Made by a program: the position numbers and the translations under genes | In this document: positions 26,807-35,882 of the stretch, piece by piece | Layout: each line of letters starts with the position of its first letter | Position numbering within the stretch: the first letter of the stretch is position 1 | Source of the DNA: Bosea sp. RAC05 | GTDB taxonomy: Bacteria > Pseudomonadota > Alphaproteobacteria > Rhizobiales > Beijerinckiaceae | Assembly (NCBI RefSeq): GCF_001713455.1 | Contig: NZ_CP016464.1 | Location: 1,660,001-1,724,000 of the forward strand | DNA length: 64,000 bases | Reading direction: 5' to 3' | Notes under the pieces: model-generated | What the model saw: only the letters and a program-made list of their open reading frames with translations | What the model was told of the DNA's origin: nothing | Database searches by the model: none

Positions 26807-28486
26807 ATGGATCTCGAACAGGCACGGGCCGAACCGCGCGAGAGCATGGACTATGACGTCGTCATCGTCGGCGCCGGGCCCGCCGGACTCGCCGCCGCGA
26901 TCCGGCTGAAGCAGCTCGACGAGGCCGTCTCCGTCGTCGTGGTCGAGAAGGGCGCCGAGGTCGGCGCGCATATCCTGTCAGGGGCGGTGATCGATCCCTC
27001 GGGTCTCGATGCGCTCCTGCCCGACTGGCGGCAGGACGAAGCGCGCCCGCTGACCACCGAGGTCAGCGAGGACATCTTCTACTTCCTCACCGAGCCGAAC
27101 GGCTTGCGCCTGCCGAATGTCGGCATGCCCAAGCTGATGAACAACCACGGCAATTTCGTCGGCTCGCTCGGGCTGGTGACGAAATATCTCGCGGGCCGCG
27201 CCGAGGCGCTGGGCGTCGAGATCTATCCGGGCTTCGCCGCCGCCGAGCTGCTCTTCAACGAGGATGGTTCCGTCGCCGGCGTCGCCACCGGCGACATGGG
27301 CATCGCCAAGGACGGCACGGTCTCCGAGCGCTTCACCCGTGGCATGGAGCTGCGCGGCCGCTACACCCTGCTGGGTGAAGGCGTGCGCGGCTCGCTCTCG
27401 AAGATCGCGATCCGCCAATACGGCCTCGACGCCGGCCGCGAGCCGCAGAAATACGGCATCGGTCTGAAGGAGATCTGGCAGGTCAAGCCGGAGAAATTCG
27501 TCAAGGGCCGGGTCCAGCACTCCTTCGGCTGGCCGCTCGACAGCCGCACCGGCGGCGGCTCCTTCCTCTATCATTTCGACGACAATCTGGTCACCGTCGG
27601 CTTCGTCGTCCATCTCAACTATGAGAACCCGACGCTCTCGCCCTTCGACGAGTTCCAGCGCTTCAAGACCCATCCGCTGATCCGCGACCTGTTCGAGGGC
27701 GGAAAGCGCCTGTCCTACGGCTCTCGCGCGATCACCGAGGGCGGCTGGCAGTCGGTGCCGAAGCTGACCTTCCCCGGCGGCGCGCTGATCGGCTGCTCGG
27801 CCGGCTTCGTCAACGTGCCCCGCATCAAGGGCAGCCACAACGCCATCACCTCGGGCATGCTGGCGGCCGAGAAGCTCGTTCCGGCGCTGGCCGCCGGCCG
27901 CGCGCATGACGAGGTCGTCGAGATCGAGAACGAGTGGCGCGACGGGCCGATCGGCGACGATCTCAAGCCGGTGCGCAACGTCAAGCCGCTCTGGTCGAAG
28001 TATGGCACGCTGCTCGGCATCGGGCTCGGCGGCATCGACATGTGGCTGAACCAGCTCTTCGGCTGGTCGCCCTTCGGCACGCTGAAGCATGGCAAGCCGG
28101 ATTACGCGACGCTGAAGCCCCTGAGCGAGGTCAAGCCGATCGTCTATCCCAAGCCCGACGGCAAGGTCTCCTTCGACAAGCTCTCCTCGGTCTTCCTCTC
28201 CTCGACCAATCACGAGGAAGACCAGCCGGCGCATCTGAAGCTGACCGACGCGTCGATCCCGATCGCGAAGAACCTGCCGCTCTATGGCGAGCCGGCGCGG
28301 CTCTACTGCCCGGCCGGCGTCTACGAGGTGGTCTACAAGGACGCCGAAGCGAAGACCGAGCCGCGCTTCGTGATCAACGCGCAGAACTGCGTCCACTGCA
28401 AGACCTGCGACATCAAGGATCCCTCGCAGAACATCACCTGGACGGTGCCCGAGGGCGGCGGCGGGCCGGGCTACGCGAACATGTGA
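26807..28486 (+). CDS. Electron transfer flavoprotein-ubiquinone oxidoreductase
   Basis: 559 residues, the usual length. FAD site YDVVIVGAGPAGLAAAIRL near the N-terminus, middle blocks typical of ETF-QO (GRVQHSFGWPLDSRTGGGSFLYH), and the C-terminal 4Fe-4S region CVHCKTCDIKDPSQNITW, with another cysteine at LYCPAGVYE. It passes electrons from ETF (fatty acid, amino acid oxidation) to ubiquinone at the membrane. GGAGGGCAGC precedes the chosen ATG. Confidence 0.96.
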   Translation: MDLEQARAEPRESMDYDVVIVGAGPAGLAAAIRLKQLDEAVSVVVVEKGAEVGAHILSGAVIDPSGLDALLPDWRQDEARPLTTEVSEDIFYFLTEPNGLRLPNVGMPKLMNNHGNFVGSLGLVTKYLAGRAEALGVEIYPGFAAAELLFNEDGSVAGVATGDMGIAKDGTVSERFTRGMELRGRYTLLGEGVRGSLSKIAIRQYGLDAGREPQKYGIGLKEIWQVKPEKFVKGRVQHSFGWPLDSRTGGGSFLYHFDDNLVTVGFVVHLNYENPTLSPFDEFQRFKTHPLIRDLFEGGKRLSYGSRAITEGGWQSVPKLTFPGGALIGCSAGFVNVPRIKGSHNAITSGMLAAEKLVPALAAGRAHDEVVEIENEWRDGPIGDDLKPVRNVKPLWSKYGTLLGIGLGGIDMWLNQLFGWSPFGTLKHGKPDYATLKPLSEVKPIVYPKPDGKVSFDKLSSVFLSSTNHEEDQPAHLKLTDASIPIAKNLPLYGEPARLYCPAGVYEVVYKDAEAKTEPRFVINAQNCVHCKTCDIKDPSQNITWTVPEGGGGPGYANM

Positions 28487-28513
28487 CGCGGCCGCTCGTC
28501 GCAGCCGGACATG

Positions 28514-28550
28514 AAAAAGGGGGCGTGCCGGCTGGCGCGCCCCCTCTATT
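28514..28550. terminator. Terminator between ETF-QO gene and small lipoprotein gene
   Basis: An 11-bp stem with one mismatch (GGGGGCGTGCC / GGCGCGCCCCC, loop GGCT) has a run of five A on its left, which is a T run for the minus strand, and TCTATT on its right. It probably ends transcripts from both convergent genes. Confidence 0.75.
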
Positions 28551-28580
28551 CTGCACCGGCGGGGGCCGCCGCCAGAACGA

Positions 28581-28688
28581 TCAGCCCTTGCGGGTCACGG
28601 CCGGGGCCGGCTTCTGCGGCTGGGCGCAGCCGGCGGCGAAGCCAGCGAGCAGGGCGACGGCGGCAAAGCTGAGAACGAGCTTCTTCAT
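28581..28688 (-). CDS. Tiny lipoprotein (35 residues)
   Basis: A 35-residue frame reading KKLVLSFAAVALLAGFAAGC after the initial Met, then AQPQKPAPAVTRKG. The N-terminus is a classic signal peptide and the cysteine at position 21 sits at a lipobox-like AAGC, so it should be a lipid-anchored envelope protein, size-wise like entericidins. AGGA lies about 9 bases before the ATG, and a strong terminator follows 30 bases after the stop. Function unknown. Confidence 0.75.
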   Translation of the reverse strand: MKKLVLSFAAVALLAGFAAGCAQPQKPAPAVTRKG

Positions 28689-28962
28689 GGATAAGGTCCT
28701 GTCCGAATCGTCGGTATGGGAGGCAGCGATATTACTTAGCCTGCGAATTCCTGCCGGATCGATAACGAAAGCTCTCGGACGCTACGTCGTGGCAAGGTTT
28801 TGCCGCACTGTGACATGCCGGCTACGCGCCGGCGCCAATCGGCGGCCGCGAGGCTTGCCCGCCTGCCTGGAAACGGCCATCTTGCCAGCCTAGGCGAAGC
28901 GGTCGCGGTCGCGCGGATCGACCACGCCTCCCGCGCTGGGCGCGGCGGCGGACCCAAGGAGA

Positions 28963-30768
28963 ATGGCAGTCGTGGGATCTGGAATGAAAAGCCGTGGCCC
29001 GATCACGGCGGCTGCCCTGGCGTTGCTGCTGGCCCTCCCGGTGGGGGCTGCGGCTCAGGGCGCGACGGCGCGCAGCCAGGAGGCGCGCAGCCAGGACCGC
29101 CTCGACACCGCCGAAAGCCTCGAGGGCAACTATCTCGCGGCGATCGTCGCCGGCGCGGGGCGCGATCTCGGCGCGGCCGCCGTCTATCTGCGCGAGGCGA
29201 TCAAGGGCGATCCCCAGAACAATGATCTGCTGGAGCGCGCCTTCGTCGCCTTCCTGGCCGACGGCGCCATGCCGGACGCCTTCCGGGCCGCCGACAAGCT
29301 GATCCAGCGCGATCCCTCCAACGGCCTCGCCCAACTCGCCATCGGCATCCGCGCGCTGAAGCAGAAGAACTACCAGACCGCCCGCAACCACCTGCAGCGC
29401 GGCGGCCGCGGTCGTGCGGCCGACATCACCGCGACGCTGCTCTCCGCCTGGTCGCAGCTCGGCTCGGGCCAGCCCACCCGCGCCATCGAGACGCTGGAGC
29501 GGCTGAAGGGCGAGGCGTCCTACAACCTCTTCCGGGATTACCACGCCGGCCTCATCCTCGACGCCGCCGGCCGCAAGGCCGATGCCGAGAAGCGCCTCAA
29601 GGCGGCCTATGATTCGGAGAAGACGACGCTGCGCCTCGTCGATCTCTGGGCCCGGATGCAGGCCCGCAACGGCGATTTCGACGGCGCCGCCGCGACCTAT
29701 TCCGAATTCGACCGGCTGCTGCCGAATCATCCGATCGTCCGCGACGGCCTCGCCAAGGTCGCGGCGCGGCAGACGCCGCCGCGCCAGGTCGGCACGGCCC
29801 AGCAGGGTGCCGCCGAGGTGCTCTACGGCCTCGCCAGCGCCGGCAACCGCCAGGGCGACGAGGCGGCCGCGCTGCTCTATCTGCGCCTGGCCATCTATCT
29901 CGACCCCAACCACGACCTCGCCATCCTGACGCTGGGCGACATCCTGGAGCGCGCCCGCCAGCCCGAGGATGCCGTCGCCGTCTACGAGAAGATGCCCGAC
30001 AGCTCGCCGCTGCGGCCCAATGCCGAGATCCAGGCCGGCCTCGCGCTGGAGAATCTCGGCCGGCCCGAAGAGGCGGTGAAGCATCTCAACGCCCTCATCG
30101 CCGAGCGGCCCGACGACATCGACGCGCTCTCGGCGCTGGGCAATGTCTACCGCTCCCGCAAGATGTTCGAGGAGGCCGCCGCCACCTACGACAAGGCGAT
30201 CGGCAAGCTCGCCTCGCCCGGCCGCGCCAACTGGGACCTGTTCTATTTCCGTGGCATCGCCCGCGAGCGCATCAAGCGCTGGTCCGAGGCCGAGGCCGAT
30301 CTGCGCAAGGCGCTCGAGCTCCTGCCCGAGCCGCTGGGCCGCGAGCGCGCGCTGGTGCTGAACTATCTCGGCTATTCGCTGGTCGACCAGAACCTGAAGC
30401 TCGACGAGGCGCTGGGGATGCTGCGCCGCGCCGTGGAGCTGCGCCCGCGCGACGGCTACATCATCGATTCGCTCGGCTGGGCCTATTACCGCCTCGGCCG
30501 CTATACCGAGGCGCTGCGCGAGCTCGAGCGCGCCGTCGAGCTGCGCCCCTCCGACCCGGTCATCAACGACCATCTCGGCGACGTCTACTGGAAGGTCGGG
30601 CGCCGTCTCGAAGCCGGCTTCCAGTGGAACCACGCCCGCGACCTCAATCCCGAGCCCGAGGATCTGGTCAAGATCAAGCGCAAGATCGAGCGCGGCCTGG
30701 AGGACGGCCCCTCCGCCAACGCCGTCGAGCCGAAGGACGCTGCCGAACCGAAGAAGGACGGCGGCTGA
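28963..30768 (+). CDS. Exported tetratricopeptide-repeat protein
   Basis: About 601 residues. A signal peptide (best from the internal ATG at 28984, [20 protein letters not shown]) is followed by alpha-helical TPR-type repeats throughout, clearest at [40 protein letters not shown] and [27 protein letters not shown] directly abuts ATG 28963, so either start is possible. It is probably a periplasmic or outer-membrane scaffold. It lies just upstream of ispE, an arrangement common in rhizobia. Confidence 0.88.
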   Translation: MAVVGSGMKSRGPITAAALALLLALPVGAAAQGATARSQEARSQDRLDTAESLEGNYLAAIVAGAGRDLGAAAVYLREAIKGDPQNNDLLERAFVAFLADGAMPDAFRAADKLIQRDPSNGLAQLAIGIRALKQKNYQTARNHLQRGGRGRAADITATLLSAWSQLGSGQPTRAIETLERLKGEASYNLFRDYHAGLILDAAGRKADAEKRLKAAYDSEKTTLRLVDLWARMQARNGDFDGAAATYSEFDRLLPNHPIVRDGLAKVAARQTPPRQVGTAQQGAAEVLYGLASAGNRQGDEAAALLYLRLAIYLDPNHDLAILTLGDILERARQPEDAVAVYEKMPDSSPLRPNAEIQAGLALENLGRPEEAVKHLNALIAERPDDIDALSALGNVYRSRKMFEEAAATYDKAIGKLASPGRANWDLFYFRGIARERIKRWSEAEADLRKALELLPEPLGRERALVLNYLGYSLVDQNLKLDEALGMLRRAVELRPRDGYIIDSLGWAYYRLGRYTEALRELERAVELRPSDPVINDHLGDVYWKVGRRLEAGFQWNHARDLNPEPEDLVKIKRKIERGLEDGPSANAVEPKDAAEPKKDGG

Positions 30769-30814
30769 GGGTGTCGCTGTTGCGTCGGACGGCAGCCTGG
30801 ACGGCTTCGCTGAC

Positions 30815-31818
30815 ATGCCCGCACCGCTGACCACCCGAGCCCGCGCCAAGATCAACCTGACCCTGCGCGTGCTCGGCCGCCGCGCCGACGGCTATCACGA
30901 GCTCGAAAGCCTCGTCGCCTTCGCCGGCACGGGTGACGCGCTGTCGCTCGACCCCGGCCCGCAGCTGACCCTGACCATCGACGGCCCGCGCGGGCAGGGT
31001 CTGCCGGTCGACGACAGCAACCTGATCCTGCGCGCGACGCGGGCGCTCGAAGCCGAGACGGGCCCGCTGCGCACCGGCGCCTTCCACCTCGTCAAGCGCC
31101 TGCCGGTGGCCTCGGGCATCGGCGGCGGCTCGGCGGATGCGGCTGCCGCGCTGCGCCTGCTCGCCCGGCTGAACGGGCTGTCCCCCGACGACCCCGCGCT
31201 GCTGCGGGCGGCTGCCGCCACCGGCGCCGACGTGCCCGTCTGCCTCGCCTCCCGCGCCCGCATCATGGCCGGCATCGGCGAGCGGCTGGGCCCCCCGCTC
31301 ACCCTGCCGCCGCTCTTCGCGCTGCTGGTCAATCCCGGCGTCCCTGTCGAGACCGCGCCGGTCTTCAAGGCGCTCGGCCTGCAGCCGGGTCAGCCGCATC
31401 TCTCCCCACCGAGTGCCCCCAATCTCAGCCCTCATCCTGAGGAGGCCGCGACAGCGGCCGTCTCGAAGGATGCTCCGGAAGGCTCCGGAACCTCAGCGAC
31501 CATCCTTCGAGACGCGCTCCTGCGGAGCGCTCCTCAGGATGAGGGCTCGCCGGGGACGAACGTCGCCCGCGCCGCGCTGCTCGCCGCACTCACGCAGGCC
31601 GGCAACGACCTCGAAGCCCCGCCCGCCGCGTCGCCCCCGTCATCGACACCGTGCTGGCGGCGCTGCGCGCCCAGCCCGGCTGCCGCCTCGCCCGCATGTC
31701 CGGCTCGGGCGCGACCTGCTTCGCCCTCTTCGACGACTGCCGCCAGAGCGCCGCGGCGGGGAGGGCGCTGGCGCGGGAGCGGGCGGGGTGGTGGGTGAAG
31801 CCGACGATGCTGCGGTGA
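30815..31818 (+). pseudogene. ispE: 4-diphosphocytidyl-2-C-methyl-D-erythritol kinase IspE, frameshifted
   Basis: GHMP kinase of the non-mevalonate isoprenoid pathway. The N-terminus [23 protein letters not shown] and the ATP loop [19 protein letters not shown] are intact. Two abnormalities follow. A 121-base palindromic element (31427-31547) adds about 40 repeat-encoded residues without breaking the frame. Then near 31613-31625 one base is missing, after which the real C-terminus ([19 protein letters not shown], then [15 protein letters not shown]) continues in the preceding frame to the TGA at 31816-31818. The original frame runs on nonsensically to 31798. As this gene is normally essential, a sequencing error is likely, but a damaged gene cannot be excluded. 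Confidence 0.85.
31427..31547. repeat. Palindromic repeat family B inside ispE
   Basis: A 121-base element with end arms AGCCCTCATCCTGAGGAG / CTCCTCAGGATGAGGGCT and inner arms GTCTCGAAGGATG / CATCCTTCGAGAC. It lies within the ispE frame and keeps it open. A compact relative is at 45516-45574. Confidence 0.85.
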
Positions 31819-32094
31819 GGGCGGTTGTCGGCTTCCGCCTGGGCACAAGCTTGTGTTCCCGACCCGTTGGGGACCCGAGGGCGCCCTGACGGCGGCGTGC
31901 GGAACGACAGCCGGTCTTTGCGTCCTTGCGGACGGCAGGCCTGAGCCAGCGGCAACCGCTCGTCGTCAAGTGATTGCACAACTCAAGATTGACGCAACGC
32001 AACGACGGTCTGGCGTTCTGGTGCAGTCGGTTTTTGAAAGCGCCAGCCAAAGCGCGCCGTTAGGACGGTCCTGTCGGAAAAGAAAGGGACCTCG

Positions 32095-32460
32095 ATGCTG
32101 ATCGCAGCATGGATACTGCTCGGGCTTGTTCATGTGACGCCCGCGGCGGTGCTGGCCAAGCCCGATCTGATCGGGTCACTCTATGGCGTCGAGGCAGCGG
32201 GCGACCTTGGCGTCCTGCTCATTCATCGTGGCGCCTTGTTCTTGGCCATCGTCATCGTCTGTCTTTACGCTGCTTGGGAACCCAGCAGCCGCCGCGCGGC
32301 AAGCCTCGTCGTTGGCATCAGCGTCGTGAGCTTCCTGGTCATCTATGCGTTTGCGGGTGCGCCATCAGGGTCCTTGCGCCTGATCGCTCTCGCTGATGTC
32401 CTTGCACTTGGACCTCTTGTCTTGGTTTCATGGAAAGCATGGCGCGGACAGACACTGTGA
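32095..32460 (+). CDS. Small four-helix membrane protein, unknown function
   Basis: 121 residues with four hydrophobic segments (about 1-22, 38-60, 68-88, 92-114) and no recognised catalytic motif. AAAGGGACCTCG precedes the ATG. It overlaps the AraC regulator gene, so the two are likely co-transcribed. Base composition is lower in GC than the flanking housekeeping genes, suggesting a locally acquired segment. Confidence 0.75.
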   Translation: MLIAAWILLGLVHVTPAAVLAKPDLIGSLYGVEAAGDLGVLLIHRGALFLAIVIVCLYAAWEPSSRRAASLVVGISVVSFLVIYAFAGAPSGSLRLIALADVLALGPLVLVSWKAWRGQTL

Positions 32461-33212
32461 GCGAGCGGCCGCTGCCGGCGGCTGTGCCATCCGCTGGCCC
32501 CATCGTCACGTTCGAAGGTGCCCGCGCGTTGTATCTGGGCCCGGCGCTGGGGCTGAAGCCGCATCGCAACGCCGCGTTCACGCTCGCGGTTGGCCTGGAC
32601 GCACCCATCAGATTGACGCTCTATGGCGATCGCACCGGACCAGTGGCGTCTACGGTGTCCTCGATCGCGCTCGTGCCGGCCGGGCATCACCATCAACTCG
32701 AAGCCGAGGGCCTTGTCGCCTTTCTCTACCTCGACGCGCTTGGTGACGATGTCAGGCAGGTCCGGACGTTGGACATTCTCGCGGCACATGGCGTCATCGC
32801 CGCCGAGAGGCGCGACAGCCTCAGCCGATGGGGTCTTGATCGTTGGCGAACTGTTCTGGGTGTCGCAGTCACGGAAACCGTCGATCCACGCGCCGCGGCG
32901 GTTGCCAGCGCCATGATTGGCGACCCAGACCTCTATCCGTCGTTGGCCGAAGCGGCGCGGGCCGTTGAGCTTTCACCCTCGCGATTTCACGCGGTCTTCC
33001 GTCGGCAGGTGGGCGCGCCCTTTCGGCGCTACAAGCTGTGGCGACGCATGGGCTTGGCGATGAGCGCGCTTGCCTCGGGCGCCAACCTGACAGAAGCGGC
33101 GCATGGCGCAGGCTTCTCCAGTTCCGCGCACTTTTCGCACCAGTTTGTCCGGATGTTTGGACTGCCGCCGTCCAGGCTCATGGCGCTCAAGCCAGAAATT
33201 CGCTGGATGTGA
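32430..33212 (+). CDS. AraC-family transcriptional regulator
   Basis: About 260 residues. An N-terminal cupin-like sensing domain (IVTFEGARALYLGPALGLKPHR, later LVPAGHHHQLEAEG) is followed by two helix-turn-helix motifs in the last 100 residues (LAEAARAVELSPSRFHAVFRRQVG and LTEAAHGAGFSSSAHFSHQF). Start uncertain: ATG 32430, ATG 32439 and GTG 32457 are all in frame, the last overlapping the previous stop as GTGA. It may regulate the small membrane protein. Confidence 0.85.
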   Translation: MESMARTDTVSERPLPAAVPSAGPIVTFEGARALYLGPALGLKPHRNAAFTLAVGLDAPIRLTLYGDRTGPVASTVSSIALVPAGHHHQLEAEGLVAFLYLDALGDDVRQVRTLDILAAHGVIAAERRDSLSRWGLDRWRTVLGVAVTETVDPRAAAVASAMIGDPDLYPSLAEAARAVELSPSRFHAVFRRQVGAPFRRYKLWRRMGLAMSALASGANLTEAAHGAGFSSSAHFSHQFVRMFGLPPSRLMALKPEIRWM

Positions 33213-33274
33213 CGCAACCACAGTAAAAGCAGTTCCGGCCTCTTGCGCGATTCAACACTAAGGAAACCGCAGCG

Positions 33275-33694
33275 TCAGGGCTTGGCGGCCGGCGCATCGA
33301 TGTCAATGTGCCACCATGTCGGGCGGGGACCACGATAGGCGTGATAGGCCGGCATCAGCTCGCGCCTGTTGGGGCTGTCGAAGGTGCCCAGGAGCAGAGC
33401 GATCACAGGCTTATCGTCGATCGCCCCGAGGCTGCTCCCGCAGGTGGAGCAGAACGCACGGCTGGAAACGTCAGATGAGCGCCATGTTGCTGGCATGCCG
33501 GCCGGCCCGGTCCAGCTCACGGCGTCCCTCGGAAACTCGACCCACGCAGCGGTGAGACTCCCGGTCTGCCGCTGGCACATTCGGCATGAACAGGTGTGGG
33601 GCTTTTCGGGCACGCCCACGGCTTCGAACCGTGTTGCACCGCAGAGGCATCCGCCCAGGTATCGTTTCGGCTTGCCCTGCGCGGTTTTGATCAT
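33275..33694 (-). CDS. GFA-family (Mss4-like) zinc protein
   Basis: 139 residues with GGCLCGATRFEA, CSCRMCQRQTGS and AFCSTCGSSLG, the cysteine pairs of the GFA/CENP-V fold. C-terminus is WWHIDIDAPAAKP. It is only distantly similar to the paralogue at 18004-18402. Convergent with the AraC gene. Confidence 0.85.
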   Translation of the reverse strand: MIKTAQGKPKRYLGGCLCGATRFEAVGVPEKPHTCSCRMCQRQTGSLTAAWVEFPRDAVSWTGPAGMPATWRSSDVSSRAFCSTCGSSLGAIDDKPVIALLLGTFDSPNRRELMPAYHAYRGPRPTWWHIDIDAPAAKP

Positions 33695-34330
33695 GGCGAT
33701 ACTCCGTCTTTGCTGCGGATTTGGCCGTGTGAACCTCTCGAGCGTCAGGACGCGCTCGAACGGACGTCCTTCTGCACGCTCAGGAGTTATGCGCTTCTGG
33801 GAAAGACGAGCAATATCAGCAGCGCCTCAGTCGGGTGCGAATGTTGGCCCGTCGATCTGAACGTCGTCGTCGTCCGGTGTCTGCAAACCTTAGCGCTGGC
33901 TCTCCCCCCAGCCCGCTCCGGGCATAACCCCGCCCCCTTATCCCCGCACTCCCGAGCCATGCCTATCCTCCCTGCGCTGCACCCGACCAAGGGGGCTGTC
34001 GCGAGGCATCGTGCGGCCGGGTGTGGTGGCGGGTTTCGAGAGGCGTCGCCGTCGCGGGCGGGGGCTCCCGGAGGTCGAGCGGCAGTAAGTCTCCTAGCAA
34101 GGGACTGATGGCCGCGACGCCCAAAATCCCCGCGCGCGGAGCCGGGCGGCGCGAGATCGGCGCTGCATCGACACCTCGACATCGACACTCGACATCGGCA
34201 CGCGGCAAGGACGCGCGCCACCCGGCTCCGCGCATCCCCTCTGGGGGGCAATGATGCGAAACCCCGCGGCCTTCAGGCCGGTCGGGGCGTTTGGTGCGTG
34301 GCGCTTCCAGATTTTCTCCGAACCACCCCC
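33695..34330. other. Intergenic region with structured element, no confident gene
   Basis: No frame here looks like a real protein. The stretch from about 33880 to 34295 is unusual: an inverted repeat with arms GCGCGGAGCCGGG (starting near 34134) and CCCGGCTCCGCGC (ending near 34232) encloses direct repeats of TCGACA units (34168-34197), and a second hairpin CCCCG-GGCC-TTCA-GGCC-CGGGG lies at 34262-34288. It may be a structured RNA, a repeat element or a remnant. Confidence 0.45.
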
Positions 34331-34433
34331 GTCATCCTGGGCGGCCGCAGGCCGACCGGGATCCATCATAGGGCGCTGTCCAGCCCTAGGATGGATTCCG
34401 GCCTGCGCGGCTGCGCCGCTTGGCCAGGATGAC
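34331..34433. repeat. Long palindromic intergenic repeat, family A copy 2
   Basis: About 103 bases with end arms GTCATCCTGG / CCAGGATGAC and inner GGGATCCATCATAGG / CCTAGGATGGATTCC-type pairing. Same design as 10181-10286. Lies between the structured region and the polyprenyl synthase stop. Confidence 0.85.
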
Positions 34434-34465
34434 GGCAGTGATTTTGGGGCAGGTCGTCGAGCGGC

Positions 34466-35494
34466 TCAATGCGCGCGTGCGACGCAGAAATCGACGGTTT
34501 CGTTCAGCGCCTGCTTCATCGGCGAGGCCGGGAAGAGGGCGAGCGCGTCCTTCGCCATCTTGGCATAGTGCTCGGCGCGCTGGATCGTGTCGTCGAGCGC
34601 GCGGTGGCGCTTCATGATCGCCTGCGCCTCCTCGAGATCGCCGTCGCGGATCTCGCCCTCCTGCAGGGTGCGCGTCCAGAAGGCGCGCTCGGCCTCGCTG
34701 CCGCGGCGGAAGGAGAGCACCACGGGCAGGGTGATCTTGCCCTCGCGGAAATCGTCGCCGGTGTTCTTGCCGAGCGTGATGGCGATGCCGCCATAATCGA
34801 GCGCGTCGTCGATGAGCTGGAACGCGATGCCGAGGTTGAGGCCGTAGCTGCGGCAGGCGGCGGCGTCGGTCTTCGAGCCGTTGGCGATCACCGGGCCGAC
34901 CTCGCAGGCCGCCGCGAAGAGCTCGGCCGTCTTGCCGCGGATCACCGCGAGATATTCGTCCTCGGTGGTCTGCGTGTTCTTGGCCACCGACAGCTGCAGC
35001 ACCTCGCCCTCGGCGATCACGGCCGCGGCGGTGGAGAGAATGTCGAGCGCCCGCAGCGAGCCGACCTCGACCATCATCTTGAAGGCCTGGCCGAGCAGGA
35101 AATCGCCGACCAGCACGCTCGCCTCGTTGCCCCAGAGCATGCGGGCGGCGAGCTTGCCGCGGCGCATGTCGCTCTGGTCGACGACATCGTCGTGCAGCAG
35201 CGTCGCCGTGTGCATGAACTCGACGGAGGCCGCGAGCTTGACATGACCCTCGCCGCGATAGCCGCTCAGCGCCGCCGTCGCCAGCGTCAGCATCGGCCGC
35301 AGGCGCTTGCCGCCCGACGAGATCAGGTGGTTGGCGACCTCGGGGATCATCGTCACGTCGGAGCCGGTGCGCGACAGGATCATCGCATTGACGCGTTCCA
35401 TGTCGGCGCGCACCAGCCCGACCAGCCGCTCGATGCCGGCTTCGCGCGCACCCTGGCCCGCTTCCTTGTCCTCGAACGCAACGACGACGCCCAT
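34466..35494 (-). CDS. Polyprenyl (octaprenyl/decaprenyl) diphosphate synthase
   Basis: 342 residues from ATG 35494, with AAGGA upstream. Both aspartate-rich motifs are present: TLLHDDVVDQSDMRRG (first) and AFQLIDDALDYGG (second), plus GGKRLRPML. It builds the long isoprenoid side chain of ubiquinone from farnesyl diphosphate and IPP. The frame is open further upstream into Arg/Cys-rich sequence, not included. Confidence 0.94.
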   Translation of the reverse strand: MGVVVAFEDKEAGQGAREAGIERLVGLVRADMERVNAMILSRTGSDVTMIPEVANHLISSGGKRLRPMLTLATAALSGYRGEGHVKLAASVEFMHTATLLHDDVVDQSDMRRGKLAARMLWGNEASVLVGDFLLGQAFKMMVEVGSLRALDILSTAAAVIAEGEVLQLSVAKNTQTTEDEYLAVIRGKTAELFAAACEVGPVIANGSKTDAAACRSYGLNLGIAFQLIDDALDYGGIAITLGKNTGDDFREGKITLPVVLSFRRGSEAERAFWTRTLQEGEIRDGDLEEAQAIMKRHRALDDTIQRAEHYAKMAKDALALFPASPMKQALNETVDFCVARAH

Positions 35495-35657
35495 ACCCGA
35501 TCCTTCCGGCGGCCTGCGCAGCTTGCAGCGCCTGCAAGCCTTGCCACAACCGGCGCATGGGTGACCAGCCCTCGTGCGCCGGCAATGTCGCCGCAGGCTC
35601 ACGGATCGTCATCAGACGGGGCTTGCGCTCCGGCGCCCGGATGGGCTCCATCGCGCG

Positions 35658-35882
35658 ATGCATGAACTCGTCCGCACCAACGACATCGTCCTGCTCGGCG
35701 CCATCGAGGCGCTGCTGGCCTCCGCCAATCTCGACTGCCTGATCGCCGACCAGCACATCAGCGCGCTCGAAGGCATGATCGGCGCCTTCCCGCGCCGCCT
35801 GCTCGTGCGCGAGGCCGACCGGATGCGCGCCCGCGCCTTGCTGATCGACGCCGGCTTCGGCGGCGAGCTGCGCGATGGCTGA
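35658..35882 (+). CDS. DUF2007 small protein
   Basis: 74 residues from ATG 35658 (HELVRTNDIVLLGAIEALLA, then READRMRARALLIDAGF). DUF2007 proteins are small ferredoxin-fold-like proteins proposed to be signal transducers without proven function. The gene overlaps the following methyltransferase by 8 bases, so they are probably co-expressed. It is divergent from the polyprenyl synthase, an order common in rhizobia. Confidence 0.85.
   Translation: MHELVRTNDIVLLGAIEALLASANLDCLIADQHISALEGMIGAFPRRLLVREADRMRARALLIDAGFGGELRDG

Noticed and set aside
33787..34251. 154-codon minus-strand frame in the structured region
   Set aside because: Cys/Arg/Pro-rich with no ribosome site, and other frames over the same bases are also open. 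I treat it as non-coding.
33880..34295. Possible tmRNA (ssrA), RNase P RNA or SRP RNA
   Set aside because: I looked for the conserved blocks of each (tag peptide ANDN, GAGGAAAGTCCGGGC, GGTCAGG...GGAAGGAAGCAG) and found none.
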